Shown here: positions 10,401 to 40,142 of the stretch, one piece after another | How the letters are laid out: each line of letters opens with the position of its first letter | Position numbering within the stretch: position 1 is the first letter of the stretch | Assembly (NCBI RefSeq): GCF_045679555.1 | Contig: NC_092094.1 | Coordinates: forward strand, 31,092,552 to 31,156,551 | Origin: Salvelinus alpinus | Taxonomy: Eukaryota; Chordata; Actinopteri; Salmoniformes; Salmonidae | Length of the DNA stretch: 64,000 nucleotides | Direction of reading: 5' to 3' | Program-made: the position numbers and the translations under genes | Notes under the pieces: generated by a model | What the model saw: the letters and a program-made list of their open reading frames with translations, nothing else | The model's database searches: none | Told to the model about the DNA's origin: nothing

Positions 10401-12582
10401 CCACGGAAGGAGAGTTGTATGGCATTGAAGCTCGCCTGGAGGGTTGTTAACACAGTGTCAAAAGAAGGGCCAGGAGTATACAGAATAGTGTCGTCTGCGT
10501 AGAGATGGATCAGAGAATCACCAGCAGCAAGAGCGACATCATTGATGTATACAGAGAAGAGAGTCGGTCCAAGAATTGAACCCTGTGGCACCCCCATAGA
10601 GACTGCCAGAGGCCCGGAGAACAGACCCTCCGATTTGACACACTGAACTCGATCAGAGAAGTAGTTGGTGAACCAGGCGAGGCAATCATTAGAGAAACCA
10701 AGGCTGTCGAGTCTGCTGATGAGGATGTGGTGATTGACAGAGTCAAAAGCCTTGGCCAGGTCAATGAATACGGCTGCACAGTATTGTTTCCTATCGATGG
10801 CGGTTAAGATATCGTTTATGACCTTGAGCGTGGCTGAGGTGCACCCATGACCAGCTCTGAAACCAGATTGCATAGCGGAGAAGGTATGGTGGGATTCGAA
10901 ATGGTCGGTAATCAGTTTGTTGACTTGGCTTTCGAAGACCTTAGAAAGGCAGGGTAGGATAGATATAGGTCTGTAGCTGTTAGGGTCAAGAGTGTCCCCC
11001 CCTTTGAAGAGGGGGATAACCGCAGCTGCTTTCCAATCTTTGGGAATCTCAGACGACACGAAAGAGAGGTTGAAAAGGCTAGTAATAGGGGTGGCAACAA
11101 TTTCAGCAGATAGTTTTAGAAAGAAAGGGTCCAGATTATCTAGCCCGGCTGATTTGTAAGGGTCCAGATTTTGCAGCTCTTTCAGAACATCAGCTGACTG
11201 TATTTGGGAGAAAGAAAAATGGGGAAGGCTTGGGCGAGTAGCAGAGGGGAGGGCAGTGCTGTTGACCGGGGTAGGGGTAGCCAGGTGGTAAGCATGGCCA
11301 GCCGTAGAAAAATGCTTATTGAAATTCTCAATTATAGTGGATTTGTCGGTGGTGACAGTGTTTCCTATCTTCAGTGCAGTTGGAAGCTGGGAGGAGGTGT
11401 TCTTATTCTCCATGGACTTTACAGTGTCCCAGAACTTTTTTGAATTTGTGTTGCAGGAATCAAATTTCTGCTTGAAAAAGCTAGCCTTGGCTTTTCTAAC
11501 TGCCTGTGTATATTGGTTTCTACCTTCCCTGAAAAGTTGCATATCACGGGGGCTGTTCGATGCAACTGCAGAACGCCATAGGATGTTTTTCTGTTGGTTA
11601 AGGGCAGTCAGGTCAGGAGAGAACCAAGGGCTATATCTGTTCCTGGTTCTAAATTTCTTGAATGGGGCATGCTTATTCAAGATGGTGAGGAAGGCATTTA
11701 AAAAAAATATCCAGGCATCCTCTACTGACGGGATGAGATCAATATCCTTCCAGGATACCTCGGCCAGGTCGATTAGAAAGGCCTGCTCGCTGAAGTGTTT
11801 CAGGGAGCGTTTGACAGTGATGAGTGGAGGTCGTTTGACCGCTGACCCATTACGGATGCAGGCAATGAGGCAGTGATCGCTGAGATCTTGGTTGAAAACA
11901 GCAGAGGTGTATTTGGAGGGCAAGTTGGTTAGGATGATATCTATGAGGGTACCCGTGTTTACGGAATTGGGGTGGTACCTGGTAGGTTCATTGATAATTT
12001 GTGTGAGATTGAGGGCATCAAGCTTAGATTCTAGGATGGCTGGGGTGTTAAGCATGTTCCAATTATGTACAGGCTCACATATCACTATCACAATGTACAG
12101 GCTCACATATCACTATCACAACACATATCAAATGCAGAACCAGTCCTGCATATCAGTAGAATCAGTATTGCACATATTTAAACAGCACAAATAAGAAGTA
12201 TTTACACAACTACATTGTCAGTTGATAATGCGAGTAATGTCACTAAAGAGGGACAAAAAAATAGATGTCATACAGCAACAGTAAAATTATCCGCTATTTT
12301 ATCATGTTCAAACGTCAATAAACTTTTTTAATCGAGATCACGGATATAGCGCAGATCCTAAATTGCTGGTCTCTGAAATTAAGTTACGTAGGCTATGACA
12401 CATTTAAAATGTCAAAAGCGCCGAAACACTGGATAAATGAATCAGCTGTAAAAGTTATGAATTAGGGATTATGCGCACGTGTCGTTGGGAGACTCACCTT
12501 GTGCTGTCAGCAGCTGGAGGACTGAATACCACGAAAGAAGAAACAGTTTGACTCTCCGCGGACGGTTCATCTCAGAGTTCAT
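461..12582 (-). CDS. otogelin-like secreted VWD-domain protein, 5' half (14 exons, runs off left edge)
   Basis: Coding exons, in transcript order: 12498-12582, 5485-5527, 5217-5262, 4758-4836, 4526-4618, 3524-3800, 2992-3197, 2302-2414, 2000-2106, 1323-1429, 1107-1232, 910-1018, 717-763, 461-606. All junctions are GT/AG and the phase is continuous. Two in-frame ATGs (12582, 12570) precede a hydrophobic signal peptide ([16 protein letters not shown]). Domains follow in order: an EGF-like module (CGCLNGGWC), a first VWD domain ([15 protein letters not shown] to CGLCGNYNN), a C8 domain (exons 2000-2106 and 1323-1429), a TIL-like cysteine module (exons 1107-1232 and 910-1018), then the start of a second VWD domain ([20 protein letters not shown]). 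This order matches the N-terminus of otogelin or otogelin-like, glycoproteins of the acellular membranes over inner-ear hair cells. Choosing between the paralogs, or excluding another VWD protein, needs the missing C-terminal part. The last exon ends at the first donor of the 1-490 array. Confidence 0.8.
806..906. repeat. (CTCA)n tetranucleotide microsatellite
   Basis: About 25 tandem copies of CACT/CTCA lie in the intron between otogelin-like exons 910-1018 and 717-763, ending just before the donor of exon 910-1018. Confidence 0.95.
1440..1937. repeat. intronic minisatellite, ~32-34 bp unit (CAGACAACAGT... ACTCAGATAACC)
   Basis: About 15 imperfect copies of a unit containing CAGACAACAGTCAGACAACA and CTCAGATAACCC fill most of the intron between exons 2000-2106 and 1323-1429. 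Units differ by single substitutions and a few deletions. The repeat does not overlap either exon boundary, unlike the 1-484 array. Confidence 0.9.
2108..2294. repeat. (CA)n and (GACA)n microsatellites in an otogelin-like intron
   Basis: A (CA)n tract lies at about 2108-2146, directly before the acceptor of exon 2000-2106 in transcript sense. A (GACA)n tract of about 14 copies lies at about 2237-2294, next to the donor of exon 2302-2414. Confidence 0.9.
2582..2753 (-). mobile_element. tRNA-headed SINE, intronic
   Basis: Read on the minus strand it starts with a tRNA-like head containing an A-box-like stretch (TTAGTGGTTAAGAGCG) and a B box (GGTTCGAATCCC). The body includes GCAAGGCACTTAACCC and the end is a tail with CTGCTAAATGAC. 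This is the widespread salmonid tRNA-derived SINE type. It lies in the intron between exons 2992-3197 and 2302-2414, in the same orientation as the gene. Confidence 0.8.
3228..3448 (-). mobile_element. tRNA-headed SINE, second copy (diverged), intronic
   Basis: The minus strand shows the same head as the 2582-2753 copy (GGCAGGTAGCCTAGCAGTTA, a degenerate B box GGTTTGAATACC, and a GCACTTAACCC body). It has a different 3' part that ends in GTGACAATAAAGCATCG and an A-rich tail. It lies in the intron between exons 3524-3800 and 2992-3197. Confidence 0.7.
5568..6317. repeat. 28-bp minisatellite, left block
   Basis: About 26 tandem copies of a 28-bp unit (CAATGTACAGGCTCACATAT then CACTATCG/A) lie in the first intron of the otogelin-like gene. 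The same repeat resumes at 8953 and at about 12064, so this was one array later split by an LTR element and a LINE. Variation is mostly at the CACTATCR segment. Confidence 0.95.
7210..8481 (+). CDS. proline-rich repetitive ORF inside the LTR element
   Basis: This is a 423-codon open frame in the LTR interior with no recognisable family. It contains two nine-residue repeat blocks encoded by 27-bp DNA repeats. About 14 copies of a unit like KPPVMIHGT lie at 7499-7850, and about 10 copies of a unit like PESPSCPEQ lie at 7925-8190. Imperfect PVTPVRPEP units follow. The position suggests a degenerate gag-like region, but the frame could be open because of the 27-bp periodicity alone. The other plus frames and the minus strand are also open across these repeats. 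No start context or homology settles it. Confidence 0.3.
   Translation: MSPVRQHSPVRPVPTPHTCRNTGGIQPGRVVLALRSRPPVRLHGPVNPVPWPRTRPPACLPSLVSSVSVLSTNPPACLPSLVSPVPSPRARPPVCLSTPVMIHGTKPPVMIHGTKPPVMIHGTKPPVVIHGKKPPVMIHGKKPPVMIHGTKPPVMIHGTKPPVVIHGKKPPVMIHGKKPPVIIHGTKPPVRIHGTKPPVRIHGTKPPVRIHGMRPPTKDVSPEPPATPSSPESPASPSSPEHPESPSCPEHPESPSCPEHPESPSCPEQPESPSCPEQPESPSCPEQPESPSCPEQPESPSCPEQPESPSCPEQPESPSCPEQPEPSVSQELPEPPVSQEPPVTPVRPEPPVTPVRPEPPFTPVQPESAACPALPESPVYSGPAERVPSPRSAARVAAPKAPHKWAKTMVEWGPRPAPEPPPL
7499..8190. repeat. two adjacent 27-bp tandem repeats in the LTR element interior
   Basis: Block 1 (7499-7850) repeats CCAGTGATGATCCATGGCAC plus GAAGCCT with few substitutions. Block 2 (7925-8190) repeats CCAGAGTCTCCCTCCTGTCC plus GGAGCAG. 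Both have the same 27-bp period although their sequences differ, which fits nine-codon repeats evolving inside one reading frame. Confidence 0.9.
8953..9229. repeat. 28-bp minisatellite, middle block
   Basis: About 10 copies of the same unit as at 5568-6317 lie here. Some are shortened (for example 9050-9062) or carry CAATAT in place of CACTAT. The block is bounded by the 3' LTR on the left and the LINE tail on the right. Confidence 0.93.
9230..12063 (-). mobile_element. 5'-truncated LINE (L2/CR1/Rex1-like), 3' tail at 9230
   Basis: On the minus strand the element ends in a 3' UTR with TGGTTAAATAAAGGTGAAAT followed by an (AAATA/AAAT)n tail at 9230-9262, a 3' end very common in salmonid LINEs. 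The 5' end is cut off inside the endonuclease region at about 12063, where the 28-bp minisatellite resumes. It is 2.8 kb long and inserted within the minisatellite of the otogelin-like first intron. Its reverse transcriptase frame is described separately. Confidence 0.9.
9761..12106 (-). CDS. LINE ORF2 fragment: endonuclease C-terminus plus intact reverse transcriptase
   Basis: This is a 781-codon uninterrupted frame. About the first 15 codons come from the flanking minisatellite, so the genuine LINE part begins near 12063. N-terminal residues include the end of the APE-type endonuclease ([14 protein letters not shown]). The reverse transcriptase fingers and palm follow: [58 protein letters not shown] and the catalytic LYADDT. 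The C-terminal domain ([33 protein letters not shown]) is of the L2/CR1/Rex1 type. The N-terminal endonuclease is missing, so the copy cannot be autonomous, but the absence of stops across 770 codons points to recent insertion. It lies in the same orientation as the host gene. Confidence 0.88.
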   Translation of the reverse strand: MSLYIVIVICEPVHNWNMLNTPAILESKLDALNLTQIINEPTRYHPNSVNTGTLIDIILTNLPSKYTSAVFNQDLSDHCLIACIRNGSAVKRPPLITVKRSLKHFSEQAFLIDLAEVSWKDIDLIPSVEDAWIFFLNAFLTILNKHAPFKKFRTRNRYSPWFSPDLTALNQQKNILWRSAVASNSPRDMQLFREGRNQYTQAVRKAKASFFKQKFDSCNTNSKKFWDTVKSMENKNTSSQLPTALKIGNTVTTDKSTIIENFNKHFSTAGHAYHLATPTPVNSTALPSATRPSLPHFSFSQIQSADVLKELQNLDPYKSAGLDNLDPFFLKLSAEIVATPITSLFNLSFVSSEIPKDWKAAAVIPLFKGGDTLDPNSYRPISILPCLSKVFESQVNKLITDHFESHHTFSAMQSGFRAGHGCTSATLKVINDILTAIDRKQYCAAVFIDLAKAFDSVNHHILISRLDSLGFSNDCLAWFTNYFSDRVQCVKSEGLFSGPLAVSMGVPQGSILGPTLFSVYINDVALAAGDSLIHLYADDTILYTPGPSFDTVLTTLQASFNAIQLSFRGLHLLLNTSKTKCMLFNRSLPAPARLSNITTLDGSDLEYVDNYKYLGVWLDCKLSFQTHIKHLQSKVKSRIGFLFRNKASFTHAAKHTLVKLTILPILDFGDVIYKIASKTLLNKLDAVYHSAIRFVTKAPYTTHHCYLYTLVGWPSLHTRRQTHWLQVIYKTLLSKVPPYLSSLVTIAAPTCSTRSSRYISLVTPQNQFFLWPPLLPVLCCQ
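12064..12125. repeat. 28-bp minisatellite, right remnant
   Basis: About two copies of the 28-bp unit remain between the LINE's truncated 5' end and unique intron sequence. They mark the original right end of the array. Confidence 0.9.
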
Positions 12583-13082
12583 CCACCGGGAGGTTAACGG
12601 AACATTTCACTGGACAGACTGGGGAGTAGTGATCTCTTTTCGTTACCGAGCTTCCCGCGGTTAACATCCACGCACACAGAGGAAGTTGAGCGAGCCCCTC
12701 AGATGGAAGAGTGCTCTTGCGCGCAGGTGTTGGGTGTGTGTGTGTGTGTGTGTGTGCATAGTTTTTGTACCAAACAGGTGACATCAAACCAACTGAAAAG
12801 ACGGAAATACCGCAACTCTCGATGCGCAGGAAAATAGTGGCCTAACTGAAGTAGATAGATTATCTGAGATTAGGACATTACAAATGCAATAACTGAATAA
12901 TGTAGGCCTACTTTGGATTTTATATCTAGTCCTACTTTAAGGTTCAATCTGTATGATTTTCAGTAATTCAACTTTAATTAAATTATAAATGAGATCGTGT
13001 GTGTCTGTGCGTTATATATATACGAAAATTGAATTTACCATTCTGAGCTTATGTTAAATAAAAATACTTAAAGTATACACAC

Positions 13083-13158
<76 letters not shown>

Positions 13159-13475
13159 CTGACTCCCTCTGCTGGCCAGTGATGTGTATCTGATGTGAGT
13201 GAAGATTTACAAGAGCAACAATCTTAGAATGTTTAATAACATAGTATAATGTACATGTTTCACAGTATTATCATGATATATACATGCTAAGGTCCCAGAT
13301 AGTAATGTGTCTTAAATACTTTTCACAGTAGAGGAGGGGGTTTGGGGGGGTCATGAATGGTGGATGGGTATCAGGGTTTGGGAGTTTATAAGTGGGTAGG
13401 AGTAGAAGGGCAAAGTCAGTATGCATCAATATAAAGTAGTCTTCTAAAGAGAGCTACCTAGGGATGTGACAGGGA
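12583..13475. other. intergenic: otogelin-like upstream region and synaptotagmin 3' flank, with TG microsatellites
   Basis: Only about 0.9 kb separates the otogelin-like start codon from the synaptotagmin stop codon. It holds a (TG)n at about 12732-12756 and a longer (TG)n of about 33 repeats at about 13087-13154. A minus-strand ATTAAA hexamer (13232-13237) could serve as the synaptotagmin polyadenylation signal. I see no clear TATA box and no further gene. Confidence 0.6.
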
Positions 13476-34026
<20,551 letters not shown>

Positions 34027-34358
34027 CACCTAGAGAGAAAAAGACACAGAGAGTAGGAAAGTCTTTCAAAAAAATTCACTTTTTGCATCCAAACTAGCTC
34101 TGTCTTTAAATTTGAGTGAGTGGTTAGATTTCCCAGCCCCATCCTTCAGAATGCCAAACCAAGTGGCAGGGCAGGCTGTTTAAATTACAGATTGTTCATT
34201 TAACAGTAACTCACAGTACTGCAACATTCCAGATATCTGGACAAAAATGACAAACTTTTCAAATAGACACTTATTACAAACTAGTGTGGAATACTGCATA
34301 TTAATGATCAGCACCAAGTTTTGAGAAACATCCAGCCGTATGTGTTATAGAGTGGTCA

Positions 34359-34542
<184 letters not shown>

Positions 34543-35316
34543 AGATGGCCTCTTGTGTTTCTGCTGGTCTGGCACTAAGGCCTGCTGTACATAAGATACA
34601 CAACCCTGTCCCCTGTCAAACCTGCTGACAACACAACACATGGGGGGGAGGTGTGGAGGAAGAGAGGGGGACAGAGAAAGGACATCATGAGTGTCTGATC
34701 TCTGGAGAGAGGAGGTGACTAATGTTTTTAGTCCAGAGTAGGGACGGTCCCAATTCACATCCTACCCCTTCACCTTGATCCCTCCCCTTCTATGTTTTTC
34801 AGATCTGAGTCTGAGAAACTGACTCACTCAGCTCTTAACCATCATCAATGTTAGCAGAAAATATTCAATGAAGACAGTCTAGCATTCTATAACTAGTGTA
34901 AAACAACACGTGACAATATATGTATATTTTAAATGTAATACGTAATGACATTGACATCATCATGTCATCACTAGAGACACAACTACACTAATCACTGTTG
35001 CTAATCAGGAAGAAAATCACTTTGGATTTATTTAGGATGCTTTGCTTGTCTTCAGCATGCTATGCTACTAATAGGTACATACTACAAGTGCATGACAAGT
35101 CACTTCCACAGTGTATTGTCTTATAACGAGTTCGTTCCATCATGGCTAAACTCTGTCACTCACTCTAACCCACTCTCTTAGGTCCTCACTATAAATAAGA
35201 AGTTAGACCTGCCTGATTAAATAAAGAGTTAAGTTGAAGATAACATACTGTAGATGGTTCTGATATCCCCTCATTTACAACCAAAACTGGAAATGACATT
35301 AATCCTGATCCACAGT

Positions 35317-35510
35317 CAAATATCTAACCCTAACCCAACATTGTAACCCTAACATATTTCTAACCCTAACCCAACATTGTAATCCTAACATATATCTAAC
35401 CCTAACCCAACATTGTAACCCTAACATATATCTATCCCTAAACCAACATTGTAACCCTGACCGACTGTAATCTAACATTAACCCAACATTATAACCCTAA
35501 CCCAACCACA
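35317..35510. repeat. telomere-like interstitial minisatellite (CTAACCCTAACCC in ~37-bp units)
   Basis: About five imperfect units combine TCTAACCCTAACCCAACATT with GTAACCCTAACATATA. The TAACCC hexamer matches the vertebrate telomere repeat on its C-rich strand, but it is interleaved with AT-rich spacer, so this is a minisatellite and not a telomere end. Confidence 0.8.
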
Positions 35511-35587
35511 CCTGTCACCTCAACCACCATCACTGACCACATCTTGGGAGAGAAAGAGAGAGATAGAGAGGCGAGAGGGAGTCTTAC

Positions 35588-35622
35588 CTTTGTGTGTATG
35601 TCCTGGCCTTGGTTCTGACTGG
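35588..35622 (-). other. candidate 5' UTR exon of the synaptotagmin gene
   Basis: The minus strand shows a pyrimidine-rich acceptor (CTCTCTCCACCCTGCAG), 35 bp of exon, then a strong donor AAG/GTAAGACT. It could splice to the acceptor at 34030 that precedes the first coding exon. It has no ATG. This rests on splice-site quality and position only. Confidence 0.35.
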
Positions 35623-35849
35623 CTGCAGGGTGGAGAGAGGTATGACTCTCAGGTACACACACAAAAAGAGAGAGCGAGAGAGAGAGAGAGATGACAGGAT
35701 GAGGAGAGGATCAGGAAAGAGGATGGGAGGTGAGGAGGGGTGGCAGCTTCTTGTTGTTTGTTTTAACCTTCTGTTCATTCAGCAGAGTCTCTGAGACAAG
35801 GAGCACAGGTATGACAGGAAAGAGGGAATGAGAGAGAGAGAGCAAGAGA

Positions 35850-38020
35850 AAAAGGAGAGAGAGGGCATCTCTGGTTGGCTGTGTGAACGTGTGTGTATTA
35901 GTATGGGGATATGTATGCTCTGTCTGATGGGGTGGGTCCCAGGGGGTTGAGTCCCTCTAATCTAAGCCCTGCCCCTTGTGACCCCTGCTGCACCCTTACA
36001 GGTCACCTTCGCTGGGACATTGGACATGGATGAATATTCATGGTTTGGTGACATGGCTTTTTATAGGCACGTTAGCATACTGAGACTTCAGCAGGAGAAA
36101 GCATCTACATTTCAACTGGATGACTGGTATGCCTGTGCATGCATATACTACATATACATTACTGTTTGTATGTGTGATTGCACATGTATATACTGCAAAC
36201 CGGGTATGCATTGTGTGTGTGTGTGCTTCCAGAGGTCGATACTCTATGTGTAGATGCTGCTGCCTGAATTAGAACTGTAGGATGCGGTTTCTGCGGCAAC
36301 GCTGGTATCAAGTTCCGGCCCCACCCAGTTCACCTTGACCAGAGATAGAGATGCACCAATTGACGCACATACATTAACACACACATACGCAGAACTCAGA
36401 CCTCTGTTAAGCAGTATGATTTCAAACCTGTTGTTCACCTTGCCGAATATTCTGTAGACAGAGCCATTGTATTGATTGGTGAATGTGTCCAAGGTGAAGA
36501 TATTCAGTGATTGTAGGTGCTATATGAGGGTCATTAGTTTAGATAAGGTTCTAACATTCCCCAACTGCATTCTTTTTCCCGGTTCATTTTTAAAATAAAC
36601 TGAATGGCAATTCAATCAAATGTCAAGGTTGGCCTCAAGGTTCTAGTCTTGGTACCACATATGTGGTAAAATAGATTTGATTCAGATTGGTCTAAAACTA
36701 TCTGATAACGGTAACATAGCACCCTTAGAATTAGAATGATTAGTTATACTTGTATAAAACCTCCTCAACATCCTTTTAATCAGAAAAACACTTCTCCATC
36801 TGAATGACAACAGCACACACTGTCAACAAGGCAACAGGTGATGTACAGGGTCATCACTACTGATTGGCATAGCGCTGGATTGATCATGTAAAAAACAGTT
36901 ATATCATATACATTATTATAGCATATACATTACTATAACATATTATATTTTATAAAGACAATGGAAACACTTTACTAGAACCCTCTGTCATAAGATCTAC
37001 ATAAATAACACTGTTGAAAACATGACATAACATGTCATAAAAAGTCCTACTTTTGGTGTCAGTTGATCAAAACGGACTTTGTACCAACAGTTATGACTGT
37101 TCATGTCATTATCATATAGCCCTGATGGCAGAGGGTTTAAGGGAAGTTGAACCAGATCAATAACAGTGGTTATAGAGGGTTATACACTAAGTATCAGGTG
37201 TTATACAATTATTATACAGTCTGACAACTATAACTATGGAAGAAGACTGGACAGGGGAAATCTTACTTTAATAAGCCTCCAAACATATGTAGTATGTGTG
37301 TGTGTAGTACAGAAGAGAATTCAGTAGATACCAAAATATAACAAAACTAAGCACTCAGTGGAGTGACACACACATAGAAACAGAGAAAGTAAGGAGGAAA
37401 GAGGAGTCCTTCAGTTTCTCTCGGTTTCCCATCCAGTGTTTCGCAACTCTGGTCCTTGAGTGAAACACCAGGGTTTCGCATTTTTGTTCAAGCCCTGTAC
37501 TAACACAGGGCTATAAATATGTTGTGCTAGTACAGGTACTAGATCAGAAATGTACAACCCAGGGGGTGCCCAGACTGAAGTAAAAAAAAATAAAAATACT
37601 GATCTAACCCCTAATTGAGCCAAGCTCCTACACACATGTAGGAACTAAAACCTGCACACAGGGGACACGGGGGACCGCTATTGGCTGACACACACCCCAG
37701 TTGCTATGGTGATGTTGTATTGCACGCTCCAAACAGTCTTCATGAGGCTTTGATGAGGCTCACTCCATGAGCTACAACAGTGTTTCCCAACTGGTGGCAA
37801 GCAGCCCGAGTTTTCTGAGCCAAAAATTGTCATACATAAGACTGTAAAAACACTAGGAAATTAGGTCCAACTGACTTTGATTTAAGAAATCTGTTCCCAA
37901 GTATACCCATGGATAATAGACACGTGATCGTATACAAATGTAAGCAAGGTTTGAAATGATTATGTTTTAGTCAAATGTGTGTTTGTGCTTATTGCAGTCA
38001 ATTTGCAGTCCACAAATTAT
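35850..38020. other. intergenic stretch with no recognised gene
   Basis: Between the synaptotagmin 5' region and the next repeat I see no exon with flanking splice sites and a conserved protein. The segment around 37430-37660 resembles a dispersed salmonid repeat (CAACTCTGGTCCTTGAGTG near the start), but its ends could not be fixed. Short simple repeats are scattered through the rest. Confidence 0.4.
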
Positions 38021-38024
38021 TTGT

Positions 38025-38300
38025 AATTATAAACCGAGTGGTTCAAGCCCTGAATGCTGATTAGCTGACAGCTGTGGAATATCAGACCGTATACCACGGT
38101 TATGACAAAACATTTATTTATGTTCTAATTACGTTGGTAACCAGTTTATAATGGCAATAAGGCACCTCGGGTTTGTGGTATATGGCCAATATACCACGGC
38201 AAGGGCTGTATCCAGGCACTCTGCGTTGCGCATAATAACAGCCCTTAGCCGTGGTATATTGGCCATATACTACACCCCCTCGAGCCTTTATTGGCACTCC
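38025..38300. mobile_element. palindromic interspersed repeat (MITE-like)
   Basis: It contains an inverted repeat: GTATATGGCCAATATACCAC at about 38179-38198 and its near-complement GTGGTATATTGGCCATATAC at about 38252-38271, with CAAGGGCTG and CAGCCCTTA just inside the two arms. This arrangement is a frequent dispersed repeat in salmonid DNA. No coding capacity. Confidence 0.65.
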
Positions 38301-38389
38301 TAGAAATTCTTATAGGTAAAATCTAACTGAAGTATATTCACATTAATATTTTACATTAAGTTCACCTGAGTGATTAGGAACACATAAGT

Positions 38390-39632
38390 GGTAAGCCATG
38401 AATTCCCATTTCACTGGGGTATAAATATGAGGTGACACACAGGCCAAATTCCCATCATCAATTACTATGGGAAAGACCCGAGAATACAGTAATGATGTGA
38501 CAAAAGGTTTTTGAGCTGCACAAATCAGGAAATAGCTATAATAAAATAGCTCAATGGTTGAAAATGCCTATTTCCACTATCAGGTCAATAATTAAGAAGT
38601 TTAAAGCAACTGGAGAGGAGATGTTAACAATCAGCCTGGAAGAGGACGTGTGTCTATATTGACCACACGCACAGTGAGGATGGGTCGAGTGGCCAACAAA
38701 AATCTCCAGGGATCACAGCTGGAGAATTGCAGACGTTAGTTGGGTCTTGGGGTCCGAAAGTCTCCAAAACTACAATCAGACACACCTACATAACCACAAG
38801 TTGTTTGGGAGGGTTGCCATATAAAAGCCTTTGCTATCAAACAAACTCAAGTGCCTACATTTTGCAAAACTTTACTGGAACTTTCAATGGAACTGGGTTC
38901 TAGGGTCAGATGAGACCAAATTAGAGCTTTTTGGAAACAAACACCAGAGGTAGGTCTGGCATAGACCGAAAGATAGCCATGTAAAAAAGTACCTCATCCC
39001 CACTATGAAGTATGGGGGTTGATCTTTGATGTTGTGGGGCTGTTTTTCTTACAAAGGCCCTGGACAACTTTTTAGGAAACATGGTATCATGGACAAGTAC
39101 CAGCAGATATAAACTGGGCCATGGTTGGACCTTCCAGCAGTACATGATCCAAAGCACTACTCAAAATCAACACAAAAATGGTTCACTGACCACAGAATCC
39201 AGGTTTTGCCATGGCCATCCTAGTTCCCTGACCTGAACCCCATAGAAAACCTGTGTGATGAGCTGAAGAGGAGAGTCCACAAGCGTGGACCTCGGAATCT
39301 GAAGAGATTCTGTTTGGAGGAATAGTCTCAGATCCCTTGCCATGTGTTCTCCAACCTCATTACGTATTATAGGAGAAGTCTCAGAGCTGTTATCATGGCA
39401 AAGGGAGGTTGCACAAAGTATTGAATGAAGGGGAGCCAATAATTGTGGCACACAAAGCAAATATTTTTCTCTATATTTTTTTCAAATTATTTTACTTTAA
39501 TTAAAGGTTAGATTTATGTGAATATTTTGAAAGAAAAACCATGAGGATAAACAAATACATTTTATTTTTTTCACAGCCCGTTTGCTCATATTCACCAAGG
39601 GTGCCAATATTAGTGGAGGGCACTGTACATCT
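38390..39632 (+). pseudogene. decayed Tc1-like transposon with broken transposase
   Basis: Translation of the plus strand in shifting frames gives Tc1-like transposase pieces: an N-terminal MGKTREYSNDVTKGF near 38468, HTH-region remnants, and a C-terminal part with an altered PDLNPIE-type motif near 39220-39250. Many stops and frameshifts make it non-functional. The right end shows GCCAATATTAGTGGAGGGCA followed by CTGTA (39604-39628), a Tc1-type terminus. A matching left terminus was not found, so the copy is probably truncated. The last ~500 bp before the calu stop codon (39633-40142) are otherwise unassigned, presumably calu 3' UTR. Confidence 0.7.
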
Positions 39633-40142
39633 CCCCATCATAGTGCATAGCAGAACACACACCAGGGTTGGGATCAATTCAGTTTGTTTTCTATTGAATT
39701 TTTACTCACTTCCTGAATTGAAAACTGAAATGACCACAAGATGCACAGTTCTGCCCTTCATTGCACACCTGACACATTGTTCAAACAAGGCTACCAAAAC
39801 AAACACTAACATCTGTATTCTGTCACTTTTTACAAAAACAAAGTTGATCTGCAAACGAAGACAAAGGAAATACTGTATATCCTTTCCATTGTCCGGATTG
39901 GACGAGAGGATGGTGGAGGTGGAGACAAACCAGGTGTGTCTTGATGTCCAAACTCGTACACTACTTAGTACAAAGTGATGTATTCACTAGAATAGGCCAG
40001 GAAATCCAATTATTATCCTAGGCATTGGAGTGAAACGCTCAGTCTCAAACGTCACCCTATTCTCCATATAGTGCACTTCTTTTTAATTGGGATTTCAACT
40101 CCATGACTGAATTGAGCCCAACCCTGTGTGGGAAGTGGAGGG

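Noticed and set aside
35317-35510. Chromosome end
   Set aside because: The telomere-like motifs are interrupted by AT-rich spacer and flanked by ordinary gene sequence on both sides.
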